Origin: Pseudonocardia autotrophica
Lineage (GTDB): Bacteria > Actinomycetota > Actinomycetes > Mycobacteriales > Pseudonocardiaceae
Direction of reading: 5' to 3'
Assembly (NCBI RefSeq): GCF_003945385.1
Contig: NZ_AP018920.1
Coordinates: 5,828,001-5,892,000 of the forward strand
DNA: 64,000 nt
Below the pieces are notes generated by a model that saw only the letters and a list, made by a program, of their open reading frames with translations, was not told where the DNA came from and did not search any database. The stretch's first letter is position 1, and every line of letters starts with the position of its first letter. A program made the translations under genes and the position numbers. Positions 27,201 through 31,012 of this stretch are shown piece after piece.

Positions 27201-29949
27201 CGGCGTCGGGGAACCGTTCCTGCCATGCGTCTGCTGTGTCCCGCGCCTCGCGGACCCGGTGCCACCATCCGTCCCGCGCCTCGCCGGCCCGGTCCATCGC
27301 CTCAGCGGCCCGGTCCATCGCCTCGCCGGTCCGATCGGTCACCTGTCCGGCCTGATCGGTCGCCTCGCCGGCCCGGTCGATCATCCGCCCGGTCCGGTCC
27401 AGCAGCTGGCCGGTTCGGTCCATCACCTGGCCGGTCCGGTCGGTCTGCTCACCGGCGCGATCCACGAGGCCGCGGGCCGCGGGGGCAGGATCCGTGCCGG
27501 TGGACACCCACCGCGCCACGTCCCGGATCATGTCCTCCGGCACGGCTCCGTCGCGGATCTCCTCGACCAGGGTGCTCGGCCACCGAGCGTCCCCCAGTAC
27601 CGCGTTCCAGACCTCGGCCGGGACGGCCCCGGAGTCCCACATCGCGGTGCCACGCAGGATCTCGTCGACGACCTGCCCGACCTGCCCGACCTGCCTCGTC
27701 AGCTCGCCGTCGCGCAGGAGCAGAGCGGCTGCCTCCATCCGGGCCTGGGGCTGCGCCTGGGCCTGGGTCCCCCGGCCGGGCCCCTCTGCTACCGCCAGGT
27801 CGGTGACCGCGCGCAGTGTCTCGCCGATCCCGGCAGGCAGCGCCTGCGCGTCGGTGGCGTGTGCCCCGTCGTACAGCTCCCGGACCGCGTCGAACAGTTC
27901 CCGGTGCTCGGACGCACCGGCCAGACGCTCCGGGTCGCGCACCACCGTATCGAGCAGCGGCCGCACCGCGGCGGAGCCCGCATCGTGGAGCCTCTCGTCG
28001 GCGACGGTCCGCCACGTCGGCGCGGTGACGTCCGTGGACAACTGCCGCGCACGATCGGCCACCTGTGCTCGGGTCTCGTCGACGGCCGCATTCGCCTGTG
28101 CGTGGGCCTCGTCGACGGCCGCGCTCACCTGGCCGAGCAACTCGTCGACGCGGTCGGTGTCGATCCGGGTGCCGTCCCGCAACAGCTCGCCGAGCTCTGA
28201 GCGGATGTCGTCGTGCGGCAGCCCCGCACCGGCTGCCCCGTCGGCGAACGTCTCGATCGTTCCCGGGTCCAGGTCGCGGATCAGCTCACCGGCCCGTTCC
28301 GCGGTCGCCGGATCCCATCCGACGGGCTTGCCGGACTCTGCCGCAGCAGGCTCCGACCGCTCAACGGCATCCTCGACGACGTCGCGGATCGCGTCGGCGT
28401 CGACCTGGCCACGGTCCGCGTCCACAGCGGCACGGATCCGCTCGGTGAGGTCCTCGCCCCGGGCGGTCGCCGCACCGGCGATCCGGTGCTGCTGCTCCTC
28501 GGTCCATTCGACCGTGCGGTCCGCGGCGGAAGCCGCGATCTCCGCACCGGCCGCGCCGTTGCTCCCGCCCTGCCCGACCCGCTCGACGGCGGCGGAGGCC
28601 CGACGGAGAGCGGACTCCACCCGTTCCCCTACGAGGTGGCCGGCCCGCTCGACGCCGCCCTCCGCGCGCTGCTGAGCCTGCTCCGACAACTCCGCGGCGC
28701 GCTGCGCTGCCGAGGCCGCGTGCTCCTCTGCTCGCTGCCGTGTCTGCTCCTCGGCGCTCGCCGCCTGCTCCACCGCGCGCTCTGTCCGCTCTTCCGCACG
28801 CTGCACGGCCGAGGCCGCCCGCTCAGCGGCGGACTCGACCCGCTCGGCGGCGCGGCGCTCGGCGGCCTCGGCCCGCTCGGCGGCCCGGCGCTCCGCGGAC
28901 TCGGCAGCCTCCGTCACGCGCCGCTCGATCTCCGTGCGGTCGACGGCAGCCGCGGTGACGTCGTCGACGACGTGCTCCACCCGGGACGAGATCCGCTCGG
29001 CGATCCCGTCGAGCTCCGGCGCCGCGTCACGGACCGCCGTCTCGACGGCCCGCTCTGCGTCGTCCCGAATCGCGCCGACGTCCACCGGCTCCGCGGAGCG
29101 GTCCGACGCGTGCAGCTCGTTCGAACCGTCCGGTCCCGGGGCGGCGTCGGAGGTCTCCGACCGGTCGGAGGTGGTGACCGACGACGTGTCGGTGGAGTCG
29201 TCACGAGCCTGACGCTCGTCGCGAACGGGCTGGGTCGTGGGCGGCTCCCGGTCCGCGGTCGCCTCGGACCCGTCCGGGGATCCGGTGCGCGATTCCGGAG
29301 TCGTGGCGGAACTGCGCTCCGACGCGGAACCGTCCGACTCGTCCGAGTCACGGAAACCGCGATCGGCGCCGGAGCCCTCTTCCGGATCCGACTTCGCGCT
29401 ACCGCTGGAGTCACCACCGCGAGGCGGAGCATCCCGTTTTCCGGAATCGCGCTCCTGGTCGGCCGACTCACCCGAGTCACCATCTTGGTCGCCTGAATCG
29501 TCTTGCCACTCATTCGAGTCGTCGGAGCCGGCATTCCACCCACCCGAATCACCGGACGCTTCGGTCCAGTCATTCGAGCCGCCGTTCCACTCGCTCGAAC
29601 CGTGCGAGTTCTCCTCGTCGTTCTCCGATTCGCCACCCCGGCCGTCCGAGTCACCGGAATCACTCCACTCACCGGAGTCATCGCTCCAGTCACCCGAATC
29701 ACCGGAGTCATCGCTCCAATCACCCGAATCACCGGAGTCCTCGGAATCCCCACCGTCGGAGTCCTCGTCGCCCGAGTCGCCCGCTGTCACGTGGGCAACC
29801 GGCTGGACGACCGCCGCACTCGACTCGGACCCGGTGGACCAGGCTGCCGCGGCCACCCCCAGCACGAAGCCGACCAGCACGACCGCACGCAGCAGGACCG
29901 CCAGGACGGTGCGGCTGCACCGTCCTGCGATCTGCACCATGCCGGTCAT
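4327..29949 (-). CDS. Giant (~8,540-aa) envelope protein with Cys-pair ladder and tandem membrane/PP2C-like modules
   Basis: One uninterrupted frame. I chose ATG 29949 (MTGMVQIAG), with GGAG seven bases upstream; an upstream TTG would only add non-protein-like residues. Layout by residue: 14-42 signal peptide or anchor; 60-180 Ser/Asp/Trp-rich acidic repeats; about 280-560 Ala/Glu/Arg heptad-like helix; further helical and Asp/Arg/Thr/Gly repeats to about 930; about 1075-3470 with more than 40 CX3-9C pairs; about 3930-4110 a segment resembling DUF4781, with a glycine-rich membrane hairpin near 4040-4090; about 4960-6700 and 6900-8540 two copies of a large module. Each module has a Trp-rich helical unit, several membrane segments (about 5350-5680 and 7200-7520), NEFRK and RDR(V/T)N(F/I)NY motifs, an LAGEPA…W segment, a PxDGLRN motif and a PP2C-like end. 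The last PP2C keeps RPNQDA, ADGLSS, VGD, TDGAW and RRDDAT; the earlier copy does not. I see no cysteine after about 3470. The function is unknown; a secreted or anchored surface scaffold with cytoplasmic phosphatase-like domains is an inference. Confidence 0.85.
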   Translation of the reverse strand: MTGMVQIAGRCSRTVLAVLLRAVVLVGFVLGVAAAAWSTGSESSAAVVQPVAHVTAGDSGDEDSDGGDSEDSGDSGDWSDDSGDSGDWSDDSGEWSDSGDSDGRGGESENDEENSHGSSEWNGGSNDWTEASGDSGGWNAGSDDSNEWQDDSGDQDGDSGESADQERDSGKRDAPPRGGDSSGSAKSDPEEGSGADRGFRDSDESDGSASERSSATTPESRTGSPDGSEATADREPPTTQPVRDERQARDDSTDTSSVTTSDRSETSDAAPGPDGSNELHASDRSAEPVDVGAIRDDAERAVETAVRDAAPELDGIAERISSRVEHVVDDVTAAAVDRTEIERRVTEAAESAERRAAERAEAAERRAAERVESAAERAASAVQRAEERTERAVEQAASAEEQTRQRAEEHAASAAQRAAELSEQAQQRAEGGVERAGHLVGERVESALRRASAAVERVGQGGSNGAAGAEIAASAADRTVEWTEEQQHRIAGAATARGEDLTERIRAAVDADRGQVDADAIRDVVEDAVERSEPAAAESGKPVGWDPATAERAGELIRDLDPGTIETFADGAAGAGLPHDDIRSELGELLRDGTRIDTDRVDELLGQVSAAVDEAHAQANAAVDETRAQVADRARQLSTDVTAPTWRTVADERLHDAGSAAVRPLLDTVVRDPERLAGASEHRELFDAVRELYDGAHATDAQALPAGIGETLRAVTDLAVAEGPGRGTQAQAQPQARMEAAALLLRDGELTRQVGQVGQVVDEILRGTAMWDSGAVPAEVWNAVLGDARWPSTLVEEIRDGAVPEDMIRDVARWVSTGTDPAPAARGLVDRAGEQTDRTGQVMDRTGQLLDRTGRMIDRAGEATDQAGQVTDRTGEAMDRAAEAMDRAGEARDGWWHRVREARDTADAWQERFPDADFRSPGENTVVDPPNPSAPPMERAHVVDPAHQGADRSAVTSRDVARAAEAVESVRASTGEALERAGDWAARSGLPNAGAVVELAAGAVDAGFRIALHALDRAADIDPQRAGGATGAPELPNAVPAPRPDERDGPADPGDGEPIADYAPGTELLGDRWARGTACADRAEGCAGRDRSVSERGPPHGYGGFGIAFDEDGNHYFYDDSAARTERVLEGRIAADHGREELAELRDEVRAGEATQDEYDEQRAAQRRLEQQVADDEARLSPERAELVDGVIEGHRELDRDAARLETQRERVEAGTLDEDVVAEQEAAHAERAREVYDDTDRLAAATGHDTGVHLDGETAAGCTTSGAFASCAGRAPGEGSGTDATSENAGEGSGTDASGENAGERTGTDAPRANSGEGTGDRNVWQHAAGGRPGAEPAIEQDDCRALAGVSSCGVSVGSGTDRASASCTLDGNSRRCAGNAGSSGEDTGAGTGTGTTAGSTTETSGAASAVCDPTDGDCRLTAAASGSDARADCTGPGCEVTAGGDRSLTGVAEADRRTGEAEASAECEGPWCSVTAEATAGDRHTPAAGAATVDCGGADECTGNASVEADGDSRSTAPGAEASSTPDARRASSSGTAECTVTAGGCDVAAAAETGEPPAAAPVPAFLAREIAADDLDGRAQARTGVDCAGLAGCSGSGESQTRASGSVAVDGAEPVQRSTTGDADCEVTDGRCGAEVSSDSAPRVAQAGWPGRGGSAGPATDTTSRALVTVDCDGADGCDGAGTTRTVSSGAGDPVLDVESGELGAGERTRASGSSECDTRAGGCSARSESTTGAAPAVVRWWDTDPAATVGGPVSTARADSSLDCVAGAVECSGSVRTSVSASDAGFDDGRARTSSGSGECRVTEGGCGAQSSSRSSSGPDVVLDGEQPGAGPSAVSRSSAQVDCTGAARCAGAASSSAAGHDPASGGVRESSAQASCVAGGGTCAPRTVSVASTGEGAARSLSGEQPPADGAAAAGEDGNSLLGGASAASAAGAALECGEGYCDGRVDSAASGTDMSVSPDPRGSYGSGACDGVSGGCRAVTNSGGSAGPDASLIAPLAEGYSTGSAVLSEGETGGPAENERTEPGPGEQQPALPAGGSPGAGSTAAPTVAGASAWSTVSATLDCSGGAGRCTGTARTAAEGTDGPDVVGDAYGGRGPPAGGSSSSSVCRSGDAACAGASTSGAGSGQVVADVLALEREALAEQTAELAERAEQDAERAERAAEAAQVAAERAEDTAERAAVRPGGSGAAGRTTEAAAGARADAHAAASDAADAAADAAAARADADAATEAADQAGELAESPVTDAPAAWSRSRATGRCEGPGCTVEVTGEAVSVPAVGAGPGGRSESAAQAVCTAGDGGCAVGADASTGLEIVTADDGAVAHTSSTEAGAELDCPDASCRGTAVADTAVAADTDGGSAAQRLLEAARTAYDASDPARPDAADSASSAEGADGADSRGGRSGPDGADSADSADGADTVRPGTAPTSLSLADGEVSCTGRTDGCRASVGTEGSITAATGDIPAVTTAATATADCTSGDAGCATRTRSATFTSDDPSGTAGRDDPADTLTEAMERGAVPARDGVAHGVATAACTSDDGGCLSGSAGFAADDTAEVTASCTGEGCTTRTDARAVHGANAARAQTDCTGGEDSCVGVSRAGAGPHGAEVSASCTGAECTHRYSAESSESSSAAGNTARANARCGSEGGDGSGWCATSAVADATPDYAMAAAVCEGSAGSGCRHSYSASSSASAGGGAATASAAGSGSGGTGAGQVMTTATADAGPGYASASASCSGAANCRYSFSATASAAASFGGNSASAFASGSGGGGQGSGGVSVSASADAGPGYASASASCSGAANCRYSFSATASAAASFGGNSASAFASGSGGGGQGSGGVSVSASADAGPGYASASASCSGAANCRHSYSATASASASDPSGSWAQAHASGSGGGGQGSGGVSVTAFATAGPGWAEAGASCSGAANCTSSYTAHAVASDSLATAPTWDEPGGVWNAHGQGTCSGSGNGSCGVAAWAQAGPGGGGGATCWGNCANFTQSGSNSFTATTPSLSEQAAAQGGGESGDRIPLDELGDAERGVGGYFDDDGNPVLIVKEEGEDPVRESCPTPCMGGATLETDGGERVSYNPYGGFSGEMPVERGSDDRDRVRGSNGVTLYRDADGNGGGRVAGAGRVIDGRTGETVVYRPTGAQQQAGAVHDYRLSTPDRGMRTRCTGPCVWAGAPQGAGSDAPRDLLVANGGWADITGRGPDGSPARIAFQGQGTFTSAEGDVVHADGFALPGRDVSTITTRGANGLPGRYAIGHGDTGFVELHEGYRVDLGSNAQRWNHGRETIDTPGGAHDVATWHAANAGNRLVVTTPDGAGFEGRIECVGACRVDVPDWYGGPGEGDVWSSMDIPVTVDGSYQPMWPAHLTASGAQDNVRWTDPWGNTVYCEPMARGCAIGQDYGPGADRGSTCFGDECRIDTAYGGTFHGEGLALHPYIDEDGTVHNLGHACVAGLDRCGARNAGDDLGWEEPSVEWQLGADPTFTRPATDSAVDAALAEELGLEPGAPLPMLDAAALADLYAEDPQAAAAYEAALPQPTGRQRTRAVLTMAGALSVRHEYLATESERDPELAAALTESRRLTDGRHLTAADERQLAPHLAVIEERIVAASDPDLARANTIVNSARAPQIGDVDSSAQGFGNEFDPADAETAMRAMDAASAPAAGAVALSPEDRAAAHAARISTVHLAGRERALERAVVAYDNRAESIGGDGAAGHAASAALDRRGAAIEAEVRSITATADRIDATRERLGAAGAAASGGDLREFRPADIEALRTAGDADLADRLEARNALQGEAEDLATMLADSGDPRQERLAGRYAELADALGVEYAILVGDGWARTPGTALGDPAYQLPSTGRKDIYLAARSAGRQAGYDGLDATESARLGRYAADLGITGSREDQLAALAVMGTAEEMLDEAQGTREVLAAGEVADLPGTIRDAVDEVGGGDASVTRIPIQFQHGQLFGTEYVYRVRSDGNPTRYVDSTGATWANSNEFLARNEIFSPDTRVLLHDDWSDDAATGVRSTAGRHLSAWERHRGKVYLGGAVIGAGALMAAPGLQGVGATTLAAVAKGGGVAVLTGTAVVGFADEGRNLMRRHGNRQSIDPRESAAARASWLSIGSTALAGGAAGSFVRAGMHSRHAATAATLPGSTAQVQRSASTALAAQTTGQRMNNAALATSGYLVTEQALGLHQNWDHMGPVQRAQGTDDLLTGVASLGAPAAIARTHGMTPQGRLQTEQAGRSRIALEHMATTGRAPRAMPSLPDPAALRRPVTATATATATATAIPRTSGAAGARSVSGVSRVAGAPGASGVTGGSGVSRATAAPPTPGALVRQASADLTAAQQGRHTPGGERRLDAAAAAYQRAQDAHHAVILDRLGHSEGARQLGRPGDVDAGRPAPGAAADPGTPGGLARMAPAARGALATMFLTGSLMVGPADIAPTAGVTGRQSLSTATVSAADPAPGPGRSAVVDRAAAAADTAASTGQRPAAAATDAGHAATGRSTGDPERPTPLQPPLRGVLWTENIRESFRPRIGPTGGARPSRPLGAGAGYDVLTMLERSSPVTIVLREQDREQFRDPVSGRLERTGRIVVRERPEGLSDQEWQWIGQHQPTRVTADGVAHYDRAHGWAARRLEAVHALNAEIASFHRARRADRSVRVTARAAADAAAVEPAAIPPALSTIRGHRRVQPGTRTSRLVERAPAEAAAALRVLRVINQAWDRAPGTAAPASTRELAGLLDRALHDGGLRPVRRLEAQVRGLLTTARGVDPARAVQRWADRHDLGWGGATATAVAAQLAALPTGTGSRLRSTDVVSRGGNPDRSARRAAVATQRGPGGDRGPLRDGGPRRGGHPDLTRERAALGIRGMRARRERDALQALFADVPGGSGSAAMPVRARQLVARQAELRAALSLDDRESARIRSRAGRPAERGARVSWRAEVAGPLARSARLRAEYARVEPAARAARVWLELPEIPRPGPVTAGLTGSEAVAAARVLGLVNALWPASEAPRPAVPALLGAIAPGHGAPVFRRLHTELRTLVGTVRAGDVGTARRAAREWATEHGLDWTGHMLGDLVAAVRELDRDTIRGLRLAPPGERWADPADRATAAGYRWAGAARADLRRGAGAAGSGLRRGTGAVHGWLRAAPDRVVRPLVDGASAGLAETGRRAAATRPVTAATTAVREGSRQAGILLTHSRAQFRRAVAAGIHGRQQEVLASRLDAERAALWDLVEQHGAHDPVGVLVESTGLDRTQVTGLLDGARVPGPADRSAAATFTEKVTEFLEPLPEFTALRTAADSLREADAEAARHIGVQRSPLGRGSAAVAGGIARLSAQGVVLGQRIHARWGISPPTADGPTRQGRLAAWRAGALGLLLGIGGAELVRAGILDALPTAGALVSVVVGVAAVRMWIGSRQARGPPSRAVVVATLYAAVAGLAPIGLAEILLGASGAAANAVPRLLAVPIQAWHVYRITVQWQSLVRDGGAEGSARTEARRSAARAATVSAFGVLGLNVVFPPGSTTGILYYAAAALVPTLVSAVQTRWAGALRISDVVVTALMVAGSLGLGVVLGSGTPAPGPWIWLLDGAAIAAFGVLSGPVLVWAHDRIVERFGPRGAARVQHAGTAAERERAWGWRLSIRGLHGADLVNEFRKLDAVVFMTAIYVLTRPMLDASSPVETGLRIAATGVGFVLVTRWRDRVNFNYGDARSQPVRTIRPARAPLGALGWLRAVLPGTRGPAALEQLHTAVQAVLPGRAGPLSRSTGQSRENLVRILADELAAGVAALPARTDVEGIRLTRAEMADPVPAALRAAERRYALAREEYQATVLRAALPVLAGHLDRLLATDSERRDRPGATDPEHRAAAGILRDALARVDGAQAGTPQAAARFRAVLEHRNLLRTEHRRIQQRLLGELLRRAGGHTGAPDAHRYRDVDAALESARGRAAMEALRKLDPDPLHNALQLLADRLTAVGGRRSGPRADADGRRWNDEQRDRTARALTVLSRAGEAVRIRRHGIAARRGDQRAEHLRWTEGGRAGTPAAPPELQVLANLAGEPARLTAEAYTERFGATAQELFESMRDRGLLVGDPQAGYRVLPELRTWWRKAPPVFRAALRAGLLGAAGSSGIELLGERSGPDPAPAPAPTIEQDGWTSLPVAERGHRILVELARGAALAGRYPVDGLRNVIFQAPTRAVRWWPAHRGPGAVRAGPPARSSAEPGAADPGTAGRGTTVSVPPGSATTGRAAAPAPADARTVLARLTAATEAALLAQRYADRLRDDVIRRLLTSMAGGPRGPPLRTTTEARAASAAEVAAMTVLRSELARVRTEVARLAALGEPRGEVRSHHRQEAVDAAEAVLARRVGATPREVPVRELLPDTIARARAVLADLDADRPGAVGEGARVLRDLHEIRARADEVAHRQTFVGSAQLRVAILLGDRLVTRLHAAGAPSLLPTAAPVDGDGRLRTSSLVGSGLLGREITARVSTARDGLVVVTGLPGAGDSSPAVSAAAEAARAVLGRGSGLAAAAPSGTTRDPAGGLAAAVAAAEAAVSGGIVPADPGRSRPASVVPRAMIAAVRVIPRRGGATVTAAVVGDLRVYWVPERGDATLLEAGHGHSGVLTGWLGVDAPALPDGAARARTVEQDVTGRGTVLVLSGWTAAAIEDLGLSLAPLVESGNAGATVATLLGASVRPGVAAALTVHGAGRRDDGPGDEPSSGAPAGPGGGGPGGRGPGTPGATPAAPDPDGASGPGDSGDAGRAAGGPGDASRVAGGSGDAGRATGGSGEASRAAAGTGGFGAAPAGPLRAAIDRSGLSLFGRPASGRELARYTLRDTMYRSLRDRAAGRYLRQEAEAALPIGDGPPRERARRSAARGQESERAVRRHAHDNAALFSRAGRPADGARGSRVSWRAEAARGAATGAELRAAAAAARPAAQAARAWLALPQMPRPVELGTGRGGRDSAARARALALINAMWPEPGTPPSPVTVRLAELTAAAVRAGPGGPGRTDETVRALVRAGRTGAGATAAVRDWSGRTGERWDTGTTRAAVAALRGLDPRTARLLGTRTPVERWLDALERFAGGVRDRVLPDPPRRPVRDTIDGLAVAAAAYDLRAAQRAADSPRDLTGAGHSTAPIAPRQSTVPTAAAAVDTARAALHAIVRAAAADGRAGPVVAAARGRGPVAGAAVAALWAADRVAGWRDRRPVIVDVVAHRARAARTLAGLAGTTGGAAVAAVLVGWPAVGAVAAGASLVTSATLALRMLRWVRHGRAPPLRGALLAGATGALAGVLLVTGMAAAGGATAVWERAQPRVFGAALVAAIVYRVVLQRSAKAGVGGTEVAVRLQAVRSAVLAASVAGLGGLAAAAWFPAGPAFDAGYLLVLSVSAATASGVQTKSVGLNRVYESISAGLWALPAALLALTLGTSSAASGPVSWSAGLALTTLLGYLNGPVVLAGTGWVAQRLAPWAARRLQTADTPAGVQWAWWLRRNLAGLQRPDVTHNEFRKFDGMLGATGLYLVVRPWITGRSWIVTAAQAVTALGVVLAGNALRDRTNINYADADKKPARGVDPARGPTGWNRVRALLPGPWRTVDAARLLHDDLRRMLGAIGDPVPGRSLHTLSAMERATLVGRLVTEVDWRLAVLPARAHRHGVALRPAEPSDVAPIGGLRDAERAAAAAREEHQVLSAEAALPVLADRLRAIDGLDGHPGLGAAVSIVVEVAETVADRRGGERPGSARAVARFVAEADRRRSLRRTHLDAQSDLVHALVEDFTRYGRGDQRALLNARTDLDERRAREKSRKADPDPLHDVVRFVDDRRHALLDGVPRPGLADADRAGVVAVFGLLGRAGELVVARRSRWTERLRDRRDERGRWAWIAARGSGDRGPSTTERSAAELSTVDPYAAEVLLTLAGEPAALTVRGYLDRYGGRHPAVRTALAGLARDGLVTGDAVAGYRADAELRAWWQRAPRELRHALRTAPDQALAAPGPDRGASGAWSAGPAGERTRRELVEVLRAGALVVRHPLDGLRNIVGRGPALAGEWWRSGATPLGAVRRPPADPGAAAVPDPTDPESAGPAPTGADAGAPAPTAGPRHRERSARTVPSVRSVRAELAPAVAAALAANRRADRAGARHTAAADRHGPLGSQAAITAAARSAAVDAAVDAHVALAEAIGAAHARFAEAKRAGRHAEIVAHHQLRLLAPARAALARRPGADPVHPPAADELAEAVARARTVTAALTRDRSEPVVADAVAALRVLSAAVRHARAAQLDRTLGGTRRVAMALVAHERLGTELGPGSRPDPADGRATVLPDRRGGGLVEVAGPLPAAARTSGGLTHRPNQDAATVAGDGIAVLADGLSSTPRSEEAARVAVTAAAGTLRAGADTAAAVAAADVQVRRLGAGTRGRRAPATTLGVARVAPHSGAAAATISVSWVGDVQAYWVPRGGAAQALNAPHLRGGILTRWLGADRRSGAVTSTHEVSGPGTLVLLTDGAWSAIERRGTPVADLIRHDDPAGSVSALIAAARDAGRRDDATAALVTLPGDPGAGVTTPAQQRRQGSEEL
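9850..15070 (-). repeat. Giant protein, module copy 1 (degenerate PP2C)
   Basis: Residues about 4960-6700. It has the same motif order as copy 2: ARVLGLVNALWP (near 4996), membrane block (about 5350-5680), NEFRKLDA (near 5640), RDRVNFNYGDA, LAGEPARLTAEAY (near 6040), YPVDGLRNVIF (near 6173) and a PP2C-like end (about 6450-6690). In that end the DGxGG site reads VTGLPG and the TDG site reads LSGWTA, so metal-binding Asp residues appear lost, while VVGDLRVYWV remains. A Gly/Pro/Ala-rich linker (9560-9900) separates it from copy 2. Confidence 0.7.
21361..21782 (-). repeat. Perfect 183-bp in-frame tandem duplication in the giant gene
   Basis: Positions 21361-21543 and 21544-21726 are identical by eye over 183 bases (61 codons). 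A third partial copy runs from 21727 until it diverges at about 21783. Each unit encodes one CSGAANC cysteine pair plus a Ser/Ala/Gly-rich spacer. More diverged units lie on both sides. Confidence 0.9.
29640..29765 (-). repeat. ~30-bp repeats encoding Ser/Asp/Trp acidic segment
   Basis: Near-identical units of the type caccggagtcatcgctccag encode repeated SGDSGDWSDD in the region just after the signal peptide of the giant protein. The repeats are in frame and look prone to copy-number change. Confidence 0.75.
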
Positions 29950-30439
29950 GGGAGGACTCCGCTCGTCAGGAGGAGGCCCGGTACCCCACCGCCACCCGTT
30001 GCCGGGGACAGCTCGCACCAGGGAGAAATCGAAAGAGGAATCGCACTCGGAACGGGCGCTACCAACCGCGGTTGTCGTCACGCAGAGGCCACGTGCCCTC
30101 AGAGGGGCAGGCATCAACGCCCTGTCACACGTCGTCGGATCGAGCGCGGGGCTTCAGCGCAGCGTTCCGAACGCGGTGCTCACCGTAACCAGATCGGGCG
30201 AAGCCTGTCCAGACCGACCACCGACCACCCCGCCACGAAGATCGTTCCACGACGCACGAAAGCTGGTGGACGCACCGGGCGATGGCCACCGACCTGCGGA
30301 TCGGCACGGCGTCGCCCACCCCTCGACTCCGCAGGTACCCACGTCCGGCGACACCGACCGCCCGGCGGCACTGTCCTCCGACCCGGTGGTCCGCCCGCGA
30401 ACACGGCCGGGCCCCCACCCGAGGGCGCCGCCGACCACC
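29950..30439. other. Gene-free upstream region of the giant gene
   Basis: About 490 bases between the giant gene's start and the glyoxalase-fold pseudogene. No protein-like frame or RNA gene is recognised. The only clear signal is the GGAG ribosome site next to ATG 29949. The promoter of the giant gene should lie here, but I cannot place it. Confidence 0.4.
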
Positions 30440-30887
30440 TCAGTCCTGCGCATCCCGGGAACCCGGCGTCTCCGGAGGGTTCCGACCGAGCAGCTCGAGA
30501 TAGTGCGGGCTGTACATCAGGCCGAGCACGTTTCCGAAGGGGGCGGCCATCGAAGCGGTCACCCAGCCCTCGGTGCCACGAGACGTCGGGGGTCGAGCTG
30601 GGTCGCGCCGAGCCCCTGAGGCGTTCGACGGCGGCGGACACGTCGTCAACGTGCCCGTACATCACCGCGCCGGCGGGACGACCGGCGCCGTGACCGGCGG
30701 GACGATAACGGCTGCTGATCAACCCGAGTTCGGCGTCGTGATCGCCGACCCGGAACTCCACGTATGCCGGTTCATCGATCGAGGGCTGCGCGAAGTAGGG
30801 CTTGAGACCGAGCACCTCGCCATACCATTCGACGGCTTCGAGTGCGTCGTCGACGTAGAAATTGATCGTCGTGAACCCGCGCGACAT
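30440..30887 (-). pseudogene. Frameshifted VOC/glyoxalase-fold protein
   Basis: Reading starts at ATG 30887 behind an AGAGGA site and gives a normal VOC-family N-terminus (MSRGFTTINFYVDD, then an AELGLISSRY strand and HVDDVSAAVERL). The frame then shifts twice near 30565-30615: the expected GLGATQLD segment is in a second frame, and the typical VOC ending (EGWVTASMAAPFGNVLGLMY, SPHYLELL) is in a third, stopping at 30440. The pattern fits two small deletions in a once-functional gene of about 140 residues. Sequencing error in a G/C run is the alternative. The original reaction is unknown; VOC proteins include glyoxalases, dioxygenases and resistance proteins. Confidence 0.75.
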
Positions 30888-31012
30888 GATTCGTCCTCTC
30901 CATGGCTGATCGCTTCCGACACGCACGCGCTGATACCCGAAGCCATCGACCGCGCAGCGGCGACAGGGGCATCGCCGACTGCCGATCCGGCCGGGCAAGA
31001 TCGGCGATTCGG

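Noticed and set aside
29950..30117. Upstream TTG extension of the giant protein
   Set aside because: It adds non-hydrophobic residues before the signal peptide, whereas ATG 29949 has a good ribosome site.
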